In this document: positions 35,355-46,806 of the stretch, one piece after another
Layout: each line of letters begins with the position of its first letter
How positions within the stretch are numbered: position 1 is the first letter of the stretch
Source: Melampsora larici-populina 98AG31
Taxonomy: Eukaryota; Basidiomycota; Pucciniomycetes; Pucciniales; Melampsoraceae
Length of the DNA: 64,000 bases
Assembly (NCBI RefSeq): GCF_000204055.1
Contig: NW_006768766.1
Span: 2,381,243-2,445,242 of the forward strand
Direction of reading: 5' to 3'
Made by a program: the position numbers and the translations under genes
The notes under the pieces: generated by a model
What the model saw: only the letters and a program-made list of their open reading frames with translations
Told to the model about the DNA's origin: nothing
Databases searched by the model: none

Positions 35355-37246
35355 ATGTCATCACAAGGCCGTATTGATACCATGACCGCTACAATCAACG
35401 CTCAATCTCAAAAAAAACGTACTCAACCATATTCGTTATCGACTCCAAGAGGTATGAGCCCCCCGCTTGAGTTTATCTTTTGTTCGATCTCTGGCCATTC
35501 ACCCTCCGTTTATTTTATCTTTGGTCTTTTGTTCAATCTCCGGCCATTCGCCATCCGTTTCTTTTATATTTCGTTCAATGTCTGACCATATGGTCTTATA
35601 GGCGGAACTACAGGTACTGGAAGCAGTTCTGCCCCCCGCTCGGAACAGCGAAGCATCCGAGGGATTGGAGCCTCGAAGACTGGCGACGATGTAAGTTCTA
35701 TCTTGCTCTTTATTTCAGTCGTCCTAAAGACCATCACCACTTATCACATAGTCCATAGAACCACGACACCAGTGATGCCAATACCGATCGCATCTTGGCT
35801 GCAATCGTGACACTATCTACAAAGATCAATCAAGACATATTGGTCCTTTCTGACAACTTACATCAAGAGATCGCGGATTTCACTGAGAAGGTTGATCAAG
35901 ACATAGCGACTTTGTCGAACAAGACAGACGAAGATGTCACTTCAATTGCTAACAAAATTGATCTTCAATTCAACACCGTATCCAACAAAGTCAATCAACT
36001 TATTGAGACCTTTGAGCAAAATTGGTCTCATCAGGCTGGAGGTCCAGCTCCTGCTCAGACCAACCCTGGATGTACTCTGCCAAGCTTAAAGTTTGTCGAT
36101 GCCCTCGAGTCATCTCATCTATCTCTCAGCATCACTCTTTTGCTTTTCTCAATTTTACATTTTCCTGTTTCGCTCTTCAATTATCAGGGTCGGGTGTACA
36201 CTATAGCATACGAATCAGTTCCGTTACATAATATTGCGGCGTATACCGCACTTGAATCCCCTGATGGCGATACCCTAGTCAATTCATTGTACAACACTAT
36301 CAAGGCAAGTTGACCACATGATATCACCTGTACCTATTTAACTGACTCTTGCCTTTTTCGCATCACACAGCAAGCCATCAGAAACATACCCGGTACCTGG
36401 GCCACTGACCAGCTCCCTCCAATCGTCAATGGAGCCCAGAATGTCAAAGCCGCCCAGTTATACACGACCTTAGTTAAGACTGCGGGCAAACATGCTCGCG
36501 AGCGCCTGCACATCTTAGTCAGTCCTTCCACCACTGAATCTAACTCTTTTTCGCTTCTCTTTCTCATTCCTCACTAACCAACCTTCTATTCAGGTTCTGC
36601 ACAACATAAAAAACAACCCTGAGGCAACGGTGCCCTGTATTAAGCGGCTCTTACATCGTGTCAGTCTCTCTCTTCTGCAGTCAATTTCACCCGGTCTTAT
36701 ATGTTTCCAATTCTGTGCATAGCTTGCGAATTACTGCGGTGACGGCACGCAAGACCTAGACTTTTCGGCCTATTGGCCAACGACCCCTTTGGCTCTACGC
36801 CTCCGTATTGCCTACATTGTGAGTTGCATGCTCGTCCTCCTTGGTGCATACTTGTTGTCGCGCGTGAGCACTGATTCTTAGCATGTTCTCACCAGCGACG
36901 TGAGGCGGTTCGCATTTTCCAATCCCTTCAATCCGGCGGAGGTGGAGGTAACATTTGGAGCAGAGTCAACAAACAGCTCCACAAGTTGAGAGTTGAGGGT
37001 CCCTTATACACTTCCGCGTCAGTCTGAAATATCTTATTGTCCCACAAATCACTCTCTAAGTAACTTAACATTGGTTGTCTCAACAGGTTTTACAGACTTG
37101 TCTATAACCAAGATACTGAATGGTTTGATGGCACAGGGTTTTTTTCTGACTTCAACCCAGAGTTCGACTTTGCTCTACCTTCGGAAGACAAGATCAGAGA
37201 AGAAATGGAGCGTTTGGAGGAAGCAGGAGAAGATATGGAGGAATAA
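35355..37246 (+). CDS. Second gene of the CACTA-like element (coiled-coil accessory protein)
   Basis: The start MSSQGRIDTMTATINAQSQK (ATG 35355) is followed by an intron and a Ser/Gly/Arg-rich piece. Then comes a long heptad-like segment (KINQDILVLSDNLHQEIADF, TEKVDQDIATLSNKTDEDVT) that predicts a coiled coil and multimerisation. Later exons give IRNIPGTWATDQLPPIVNGA, ARERLHILVLHNIKNNPEAT and RVNKQLHKLRVEGPLYTSAF. The end is FYRLVYNQDTEWFDGTGFFS...EEMERLEEAGEDMEE with TAA 37244-37246. There are about eight short exons. It has the same orientation as the transposase, 845 bp downstream, inside the TIRs. By position it could be the analogue of the DNA-binding accessory protein of CACTA elements; that is inference. 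No known domain is recognised. Confidence 0.55.
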
Positions 37247-37781
37247 AACCGCACCCATTACGCCAATGCGAAAGGATTTTGTCAAAATTAAATTTCTTTT
37301 GTTTTTCTTGTTTTCTCTTTATATGTTGTGATGTGATCAAAGTTGTATAAAGATGAGATCCTCTATCTTTAACGCTCCTGGTCTACGTTATTCAAGTTAC
37401 AACATCTGTGAAATGTACAGGCTTTCATGCCTATGATCTGTCATACAACCAAATAAATTTCGCCGAACTCGCTTCAGTTGCTTGCCTATAGACCGTTTTT
37501 TGACCAATCTGTCTCTTTCTTTTCAAAAAATTTAAAAAATTAAAAAATTAAAAAAATGGACTTGATGGCCCTTTGACGGTTTTCTGGCGCTCTTGACCGC
37601 CAGGAAACCGCAACCAGGCGCTTATAGATCATAGCCATGCCGCAATACTGGCGAATCAAAATGCGCCTGGCCGCCGCACTCAAGGCATCAAGATCCTGGC
37701 CGACTACTGACCGCCTTTCACAGCGGAGGGAGCGGCAGTCCTACGACGGCAGGCCATGACCGGCACCAGACAGTCAAGATC
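37247..37781. other. 3' subterminal region of the CACTA-like element
   Basis: There is no gene. A GC-rich part (37560-37760) with inverted GGCGGTC/GACCGCC and CTGGCCG motifs mirrors the left subterminal region. Confidence 0.5.
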
Positions 37782-37794
37782 CCCCCGTGGTGTA

Positions 37795-38213
37795 GTTCAA
37801 ACCCGGATTGAACCGAGTTTCGGTGTCCGGGTTCGAAATTTCCTCGAATCGTGAAATTCGTTCACGACTCGTTTGCAATACGTTTGCCGAATTCCCTCGA
37901 GCGGTACTCTGCTCGGCCTGTATATGTACAGCTACATCATACAACAACAACGCCCTTCAGCATCAGTCACCAAGGATTCAAGAGGATCAAGAATAAGATT
38001 CAAGACTGAGGATGCATGACAAAGGAAAGATGATTGAATGGTTGGAATCAGGGTTGTTGTTGTATGATGAAGCTGTACATACACACGCGGGGCCAACAGG
38101 GTACCGCTCAAGGGAAACCGGCAAACCTATTGCAAACGAGTTGTGAACGAATTTCACGATTCGAGGAAATTTCGAACCCGGACACCAAAATTTGGTTCAA
38201 TCCGGGTTTGAAC
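37795..38213. mobile_element. 419-bp foldback MITE nested in the right TIR
   Basis: It begins GTTCAAACCCGGATTGAACC and ends with its inverse. The two arms (about 37795-37965 and 38040-38213) pair over roughly 170 bp with few mismatches, for example GAAATTTCCTCGAATCGTGA in the left arm. TA dinucleotides at 37793-37794 and 38214-38215 are the target duplication: removing the insert and one TA restores a right TIR matching the left one. No coding capacity, so it is non-autonomous. Confidence 0.85.
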
Positions 38214-38284
38214 TATTTAATTCCCGCGGTGTCAATCCACTCTTCTCTCCAATCCAATCTGAAGCTTGACCAAACAAGTTGATC

Positions 38285-40895
38285 ATGTCATCATCAAACG
38301 AATCAAACCATCCAACCGAAAGACTATCGACCACACCAGACCCAATCCAAACCCATGAACCAATTCCAACAACCCCAACAACAACAACAACAGATTCCAA
38401 TATACCAGTATCAGAACCTCCAATAAGCTCAACAAATCACGAATCCAATCATAACGATACCACAACGATTCCAAACCCAATAGAACCCAATAGATCTAGA
38501 TCAAGTACATGGTCCGACATCTTCCGAAGAAACTCATTAACCCATCCGATTCCCACGACTTCGACTCCAGACCCTACCCGAACCCATCCCACAACCACAA
38601 CCTTACCACTTTCCCAACCCAGTACACCTTTATCGAACCAAACCCCACTAAACCCAACCCATACACCCACCAATTCATTTTCCCTATCATCCATTACCTC
38701 AGCCCTAAAACGACCCTTACTCTCAACCCCTACCAACCCACCGATCTCTCTTCCCACCACGACCCACTCAAGTCCATCCCCAACCCATCGATCTCAAACC
38801 TTCCAAACCGAACTCTCACCAGGCGGAACAAGTGCCGATCCAGATCCCACACCATCAGTACCACCACGTCTGATAGTAGAAGAAGAACCGATGGAAGAAT
38901 CATTAGGATCGTTTGATTTTAATCATTTCTTGGATCAAATGCGTTGGAGACAATCTGAACCGATTGCGAAATACTTGAGATCTTTTTTGAAAGAGTTTAA
39001 TAAACGAAGTTCTTTGGAGAATGGATTGTGTAATATTTCAGAACAGGTTAGAGTCGTTAATGATTTTTTAGATGTAAGTTGTTCCCTTAAGAAAAAAAAT
39101 CACACACATACCTCTTGTACTCTAACCTTTAAATTCTTGGCTTTTCTTTTTCTAATTTGGTTTTTGTTTCGAATCTTGAAAAGTTTATTAGTATTAAGAT
39201 GAGAGAAATTAAAGGAGGTCCATGGGATCCGAGTATATGTAGTGATGGAGAATTCGATCATGCAATAGAAGCCATGGAAAAACTAGTGATGAACAGAGTA
39301 TGGCATCTGTAAGTCTCACCTCCCATCCAATCCATTCCTCCACACCAACACAAATACTGATTTGTTTTCTTTTCCAATTCATTCATTCTAGAACATATAC
39401 ACCAGCCTTACAAAACGAATTCCAACCATCTGTCACAGATGATTTAGAAAGAGATGAAGTCTTGAGTCAAAAATTTAATTTGTTTCATTGGATCAATGAT
39501 TTACACTTAGATTTGAAGTTAGAAAGAGATGAATCAGATGGGTTTTTAGAGTTTGCTAAAACTGAGCTACTTAAAATTAATGATTATAAAGCACCAAGAG
39601 ATAAAATGATTTGTATTTTAAATTGTAGTAAAGTTATCTTTGGTATGTGGTTCTTTTAAATTCTTTTTTTCAACATCCATTTTTTTTCTTTGAGTACTTT
39701 CTGAATCCTGATTTTTGTCTTTTTTTATAAAGGATTGATTAGACATATTTCTAAATCTGAAGGTGGTGCAGATATCTTTGTACCGATCTTAATCTTGGTC
39801 GTCTTAAGAGCAAGACCCGAACATTTAATTTCAAATCTTCAGTAAGATTCATCTTTCTATCTTTTTTTCGTTTCTTCGTTTCTTTAGGTGATTTTTGGAA
39901 AAAAAAAGAAACCAATCAAAAACGAACGAAACCCCAAACCCAAACCAATGAAAACAAAAACTTGATGTTTGAATGATACCGTTTTGATTAGGTATATTCA
40001 ACGGTTTAGAAATCCAGATAAATTACAAGGTGAAAATGGATATTATCTTTCAAGTCTAGTTAGTCCTACCTAAAACCCAAAATCATTGATTCTGATCAAT
40101 CAAGTTTCCAAAAACACATTGATACTTGAAAAATCCTGATAACATTTTCACTTTTTACTTTTGCTTCTTCTACGATCTCAATAGAATGCAGCCATCTCAT
40201 TTATTGAAAGATTAGATTATTCAGTTCTTTCGAATATTTCACAAGAAGAATTTGAATCGAATGTAGAACAAGCGATTTCGAGCTTACCAAGATCACCTAG
40301 CCGATCAACCCATCCGAACACCCACCCCGAATCGAATCCTGAACCCAATACATCTACATCATCTAAAGTTAATCCAGACCATCCAGTTAGACCACCCTTG
40401 ATGAGTGGATCGAGTTCGATACCTGATTTAACCCGAACCTGGTTATTCAATACCGTACCGAACTTGGCTGAAAAAGCCGTAAGTAGACCATTGAATGCGA
40501 TTGCAAGAATAGTAGATGATCTTTCACATGATCAAGAAGAAATGAGAACAATCCACCAAAGCCAAACACATGAAGAGAATCGATTAAGTTTACCAAGGCC
40601 GAGTGTACAAGACTTTAGAAGGAACAGTAGTCCGAATGTGGTGATGAGTAATAACAGAAGAAGAGGATCTCGACCATGGGCATTGAATTCGGAAGAATTA
40701 AAGGAAGAAGCACAAGAAGAAGAAGAAGAGAAAAGGAATCGGTTTGAGAAATTGAAGAGAGCTGAACATGAAGCTAAACTTGATACGCTTTGTTCGATCT
40801 TTGGTGAACTTGAAAGAGAAGTACTTGAAGTTGTTTTGGTCACTCATCATGGTCAATTGAGTATTGCTATTGATTCGGTTTTGGAAATGAGTTGA
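38285..40895 (+). CDS. vps9: Vps9-domain guanine nucleotide exchange factor with CUE domain
   Basis: Vps9 proteins activate Rab5/Vps21-type GTPases on endosomes and control vacuolar sorting. The ATG at 38285 opens a 200-residue disordered leader rich in Thr, Pro, Ser and Asn. A helical lead-in follows: FDFNHFLDQMRWRQSEPIAK and YLRSFLKEFNK. The Vps9 core runs over several exons: EAMEKLVMNRVWHL, TYTPALQNEFQPSVTDDLER, DYKAPRDKMICILNCSKVIF, then GGADIFVPILILVVLRARPE with HLISNLQYIQRF. These match the conserved Asp and hydrophobic pattern of the family. The C-terminus has an E-rich coiled coil and LDTLCSIFGELEREVLEVVL...DSVLEM, a CUE domain that would bind ubiquitin. About six introns. The end of a CACTA-like transposon lies 53 bp before the ATG, so its promoter is transposon sequence or lies beyond it. 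Confidence 0.88.
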
Positions 40896-41335
40896 AAGAC
40901 AAACAAGAAGAAACAGTGATGTGAATGAATGAAGATGATGATGATTGAGAATGTAGAGTAGAACATCTTTTAAGATTGGATTGGTTTAATGTTTTTGATT
41001 TGAGCATTGTGAATTGTGAAGTTGATATGGTTTTGAATTTCTTTAAGTTTTGTTTTATTAAATTGTTTTTTATATTATACAATATTAAATATGAAAAAAG
41101 TAAAGAAAAAGAGTTGATTGAATATTTCAACAGATCAAACCAAGATTACTAAGAATGGTCAACAGAAACATTGAAAGATGGTAAAGAAGAAAATCATAAG
41201 ATCACAAAATGAGAATGGTCAACAAGAAATTCCTAAAAACCATTTTCAGATAATTTTAACTTTCCACTAAACTATCTTCATTCTCATCAATCTACTATTT
41301 AGAAATCAAATTGTATTTCATTTCAGATAGATAGA

Positions 41336-44300
41336 ATGCCAGTTCAGGTAAACATCTTAAAATTATCATCTCTTTCATTTGTTCTTATCAAACATTAATC
41401 TCTAATGAAAGATATTTTCTTAATCTAAATAGACAATTCCACAACAAAAATTAAAACAATCTGTTAAATCTAAAACGAGTACTACCACCAAATCTTCGAC
41501 TTCTACCGATGTACAATTAGTCACTTCTACTCAAAGTCTTAGTATTGTACAAACTTTAGTACAAACTGGGATTGGGGTCATCACTTATCTTAGGTTAGCG
41601 AAAAATCATTTCTTGATCTTTTTTTCTTTGAGGGGGATTCCGTTTGATTGATTTGGTTTTTCTTGGGTTTTTCGGCTTGGAATCATTGCAGAGGGATTTT
41701 TCCTGACGAATGTTTTAATGATGATAGGTAATGACTCTAACTTTTCTCATAATCAAATCTCTTCTTCTCATATCTTAATGACCGTATTCTTTTTTCTTTT
41801 TCTGTGGGATATGATGATGATTTTTTTTAGAATCGGACCTGATCGTTCATCTGAACTTGAAAACCATCAAACTAATCAAGACTCAACTAAACCAAACTCA
41901 TCTGAAATCTTTCAAAAGAATGTAAGAGAAAGTAGAGGATATATTAAAGTTAAGAAGCTTAAACCAGGTGTTTCTAAAGAGAGTGATCAAGTTTTAAATT
42001 ATTTGGTGTGTGAACTTTTTTTTTTCCATTTCTTTATAATTTTAAATTGGAATCTTTCTTTACTGATCATCATTGAGTATCTTTTGGGGGGCGGGCTGGA
42101 ATAGGATGAAGGTGTTATGGACGCTATTCAAAGAGGTTATCTTAGACAATTACTCTTTGCTATGTATCTCGATCCAGATAAACCAAGAGATGTGATTGAA
42201 TGTTATACGTATGTAAAGAGAACCTATACTTCGAATCAAAAGAAGAAGAAAAATCTTAGATCTGATCAAACTTCTCCTTGGTTTTTTCTTCATAGGTTTA
42301 ATTTTACTTATAGTCCAAGTCATTCTGGTCATCCTAGATTAGTACCTGAAATGGAAGTAAGAGATCAATTAAAAGAAATGTCTTTAACTGGAAAAGTATC
42401 GATTTCTGAAGAAACAGATCCCAATATAAATGTCAAAACTGGAGGAATGGTTAAAAGACAAATACAAACATTGATCAAAAAGTTGAGGATTGTTTTGTCA
42501 ATCTTTCTTTGTTGAATTTTCTCTAGTTTGATTTCTTGAACATTCATCATCATCTTTTTTTATCTTTTTTTTTCTTAGTTTGATTTGTTCTACTCAGAGT
42601 TTATCAGATATAAATGGAAGAAGGTTTCTTTCCTTCAAGTTATATTACAACGAGTGAGTTAAATTTACATTCTCATCAAAAGAAATCCTGACATTTTGAT
42701 GTTTTCCCGAGAATTTTATATACTTATATGTTGCGAATTTTACTTTAGACGAGTGCCTTTGGATTATGAACCACCTCATTTTAGTGCAGCTGATCTGGAA
42801 AAAGATCGGTTTACGTTTGGAACCGCTGGGAAAGAAGAAGTCCCTAGTGCAACTGAAATGGGAAAAGTCGATACCGGTTTTCATACGTCAGTCATATCTT
42901 TAGGTAGAAACATGAACTTTGATTGATCTTCTTTTCTGATGATCTGGGTTTCTTGTACTTGAATATCTAAAAGTGTACGAGTAGCATTGGCCACGATTTC
43001 TGATTTCCTTCCTTCAAATGATCTAAGAGGAAACACTACGCACAATGGGAATGAATCTCAAGTTCGCGATGAACAAATCAAAACCGTCAAAGAACAAGCT
43101 CAACAAAGACCAATTGTATGGGACACTGAAAAACTCTTGGATCCTCCGTCTACTCCACCCGAGATATCCAGTCACATTGATGGGGTTAACGAGAAAGAGA
43201 AACTCGAACCAATAGGATTTCGTGATCCCAATGGAAATCTCATTCCTTTACCTGATCAGACTCACTCAAAATTGAAATCCATCGACCATGTACCCGATAG
43301 ACCAGTGAAGATCTTGGAGACCAAAGCCTATGCAAATCGAGATCGAGATAACGAGGATCTAGCACCGGAGTCATCTGCGACCGAAATCGCCACACAGTTG
43401 GATCAAAACAGTCAAAACTCTCCACCCTCCTCACGAGCGGTACAACAAGCAAAGATCCATCATCAATTACCTGTCAAGGATCCTGAGGATATCTATTCTA
43501 TGGACGTAGAATCCCCGAATCTAGAGATGAACGATAAAGCTAAAGCGCTAGGGTTTGAAAATAGTAGGAGTGAAACCATCGAAGATGAAAGCTTATCGTT
43601 GCTAGAACCCCAACGCCAAAATGTTTCCTCAAAAGATCTTGAAAAACATCTCATCACTTACTCAGGCCAATTGCGATCTGTAGTGGGAACTCCGATCCCA
43701 TCTTCACCTGTAAAAGAAAAAACAAAACAAGGAAGAACAACCAATCTTCCAGACGATCCGATACAAACATTCACAAAATCACATCCTCCGGTCAGCAGTC
43801 TACATGATCCGGTGGTTCTCTCACTTCTGGGAGATCCGATTGAAGAAACCGATTCTACAGCTTTTCTCACCGAGAAGAGTCGAGTTCGACCAATGGTCGA
43901 AGCAGAAAAAGAACTCTATCCTAAAAAACGAATCAAATCACATGAAGGCGCACTGGATGAAGGACCTAATGGAATGTGTGAATGTAAAGATTGGCATGAC
44001 GATATTGCGATGATCATGTGTGAAAGATGTTCTAGATGGCGACATTTATCTTGTTATGGATATAAATCTATCAAAGATTTAAGGATTCCAATCAAATTTG
44101 AATGTTTTAGGTGTCAAATTCATGGGAATTTGAGTTTAGAAGAAACATGGAAAAGAGAAGATGAAATTAAAACTTCTTTAGAAGGTTTAAGAACTTTATG
44201 TATCTTTAGAAGAGCTTTACAAATCATTTATGTATGTTTTTTTTCATGTTTTTTTTTCTCGTGATTGATTGAGAAAGGTTTGGGAAGTTTTGACGTTTTT

Positions 44301-45351
44301 TTGAGGTCTTCTTTTTTAGGATGAAGGTATGCCAAATGCTATTAAAACTCTCGCGAATCGATTAGGTTCGTTTTTGCTCACTTATCTCCAGTGATAACCA
44401 ATTGAAACTAATGGAACCAATTCCTTTACAGAAATCGATGTGATGACAGCATCTCAAGTCAAGAAGAGACTTATAGCCGAAAAATATTTATATGTGAAAT
44501 CAACTACTCCTTCAAAACCCTCAGGAATATTAGAATCAGAGATTCCAACCCAAAAAGGTAGACCAAGAGGAAGTACAAAAGGAAGAGGTAAAAAAGCTTC
44601 CAAGCCTCATAAGAATCAATTGACAGTGAATGATACATATGAACAAAAACGATTGAAGGAAGAAGTTTATTTTACACCTGGAAGTGAACTTGAATCTAAA
44701 CTTTTAAAACGATTTCAAGTCGATTCTTCATCAAACATCAAAGAGAATCAAAAAGATCAAAGCTCATCAAAAGCCAATCAAGTAAGTTAAGTTTTCTGTT
44801 GATTTTTATAAACTTTTGTTGATTTATTTGAGAATTGGACAAATCATAGAATTCAGAAAAGATGATCAATCAAGCAACAATGAGTGATCAAATCGATTCA
44901 CGTACATTATCATGGACACATCAAGTAAAAGAAGTACCAAAAGAGATTGAAAACTTTGAATCAAATCAAGATATGGAAATGAAAGATGGAAGAATAAATC
45001 AGATGAGATCATCTATTAGTCCAGAGTCAAGTTCGAATCTTAACCTTCTTGGTTCAAGAGGAGGTTTAAGAGTAAGTCACACAAAAAAAAAACTCATTAG
45101 CTTTTCGAAAACTCTTTTAAAACTAATGAATTTTTTTTTGTGGTATTTAGGATTCAACCATTAATAAAACAATTAAATCGATGAGTCAACTTGAAGAAAA
45201 GAAACTAATGAAGAAAAAGATTTCGACTTCAGCTAGTCATAGTCATAGTCATAGTCATAGTCATAATAAGATTAATAAGAATAATAAAGTTTCGATTGGT
45301 TGTAAAGATCTTGAAGTGCTTGGTGTAAGTTGGGATGATTTTAGTGATTGA
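41336..45351 (+). CDS. hop1: Meiotic HORMA-domain protein with PHD-type zinc finger (Hop1)
   Basis: Hop1 coats meiotic chromosome axes, promotes double-strand breaks and favours inter-homologue recombination. A short first exon (MPVQ, ATG 41336) is spliced to TIPQQKLKQSVKSKTST. The HORMA domain follows: QSLSIVQTLVQTGIGVITYL, GIFPDECFNDD, GYIKVKKLKPGVSKESDQVL, DEGVMDAIQRGYLRQLLFAM, and FKLYYNERVPLDYEPPHFSA. A long disordered region comes next. A PHD-like cluster follows: CECKDWHDDIAMIMCERCSR and WRHLSCYGYK...ECFRCQ. After it are AT-hook-like KGRPRGSTKGRGKKASK and a (Ser-His)n tract encoded by AGTCAT repeats (about 45232-45265). The model ends ...LEVLGVSWDDFSD at 45349-45351. About twelve exons; all reading frames can be joined with GT-AG introns. 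Confidence 0.85.
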
Positions 45352-45779
45352 TTTTGAAGGGTTCGAGGTTAAGATGTAATGTTGATGGCCGATGGATGAA
45401 TGGGGTTGTATGATTTTTATAAGTTTGGATGGGGTGGGTTTTTGAAGAGTTTTGTATTATTAATGTGGGGGGGTTAGAATGCGTTGAGGGGGTTTTGTGA
45501 ACTTGTTTTTGAGGTGATCTTTGTTTTATAAGAAGTTAAACTACAATCAGGTTTGTACATTATATATATACCTTTTTTACCGGTGTTTATTAAGATATGA
45601 TTAATGGAAAAAACAAAAATGAATGATTAAAAGATATGTGTACTTGATAGGATGAGAGATTTTTTTTGAAATCCAAAAGAAAATGAATTTCGGTTTCTCA
45701 AGGGATTTTGATTTTTTTTTAAAAAAATGGAATAAATGATCACAAGATTTCAAGAATTGATGATCTTTGAATTTTGTTA

Positions 45780-45915
45780 AGGCCCAATTGACATGAGCAA
45801 TTTTTGGTCAGAAATTGCATTTGGCAAAATTTAAACTGCAGGTTTGGTGGAGTATGATTCATTTTTACATTGGAATGCAATTTCTGTCCAGAAATTGTTC
45901 AAGTGAATGCGCCCT
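45780..45915. mobile_element. MITE-like element with ~40-bp imperfect TIRs
   Basis: The left end AGGCCCAATTGACATGAGCA and the inverse of the right end (AGGGCGCATTCACTTGAACA) align and continue into CAATTT(T/C)TGG(T/A)CAGAAATTGCA on both sides. The element is about 136 bp and non-coding. Target duplication is not clear. Confidence 0.6.
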
Positions 45916-46806
45916 GAGTCTACTACTTTTTTTTTAGAAAATAAATTGCATTTTGAATTCATGAGGTATGAAGATGTTTTCATCTTTGGTGGGAAATTCA
46001 AATAGTAGAAGACTCATTTTCAAGTTTCAAGTTTATTGATTGTGCAAGGTTTCTGTCAGGGGCCGGGCCAGGAACAATGGAGTCCGCGGAGATCAATTGG
46101 CTCGGAAGCGCGGTCAGCGTTGGTCTCCGTCGGCATAAAGCGTTCGGCAAGAAGGCCTCAAATTATTTAGTGAGGCACTCCGACCAACGATTTGTGAATC
46201 CGGCATGTTGGGCAATTACAGGTGTTTTTTGCGTAGGGTATTACTATTGTAGTGCTGGGCAAACCGGGATCAGCTACGGACAATCTTGTCAGCTGAGAAG
46301 CGAGGGGTTTTGAAGGATTCTAAAGTGTGGTGAACCAGGTTGAAAATATGAGATAGCTAGACCAGAAAAGATGGAGATGATCACGTGAACTGAAGGCTAT
46401 CCTGATGTCCCTGATTTCGGTCTATGGTTTTATTATCAAATTTTAAAACGCAAGAATGTTTTTGAATGTAGAACTTCAAGAGAACTGAGATTCGAATTGG
46501 AAAGATGAAAGTTTGAACCAATGATATGTTTGAATTCACTGGACTGGTCCTTATTGAACTTTAAGATTCTTCTGGTAAATTGAGATGATTTCTTGTTGGT
46601 TGAGACTTACTCGTATTCTTTATTTTCATCGCATCCATTTTTGGTACTTTTAACCTGCCATTCACTGCTCGTCCAGATTTCACATCTTTATTATTTTCGG
46701 ATTTGTTGATCGATCATACCTCAACGTCAGAACATTTAAGAAAGAAATTTATAACTCATTAAGATCTTTATTTCATTTATTCAGATCTTGAATAACTCTT
46801 TTTACT
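45916..46806. other. Intergenic; one GC-richer island
   Basis: No gene is supported. A GC-richer island at 46055-46310 stands out from its neighbours and may be an insertion remnant. Confidence 0.4.

Larger units (their letters stand above)
29328..38231 (+). mobile_element. CACTA-like DNA transposon, 8.9 kb
   Basis: The termini are CACCGCGGG at 29328 and CCCGCGGTG ending at 38231, flanked by the 3-bp duplication TCA (29325-29327 and 38232-38234). CAC ends with a 3-bp duplication are the hallmark of the CACTA/En-Spm class. The full terminal repeat is 29 bp (29328-29356). The right copy matches 37782-37794 plus 38216-38231 and is interrupted by a foldback element. Inside are two plus-strand genes, internal tandem repeats and GACCGCC/GGCGGTC subterminal motifs near both ends (about 29453, 29543, 37598, 37708). 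Both the ends and the open genes look intact apart from the insertion. Confidence 0.8.

Noticed and set aside
38285..38760. Long open frames on the other strand of the vps9 leader
   Set aside because: They are the antisense of a Thr/Pro-rich coding stretch.
46077..46313. 78-codon plus-strand open frame in a GC-richer island
   Set aside because: No recognisable domain, no good start context and no splice continuation; compositional islands of old repeats give such frames.
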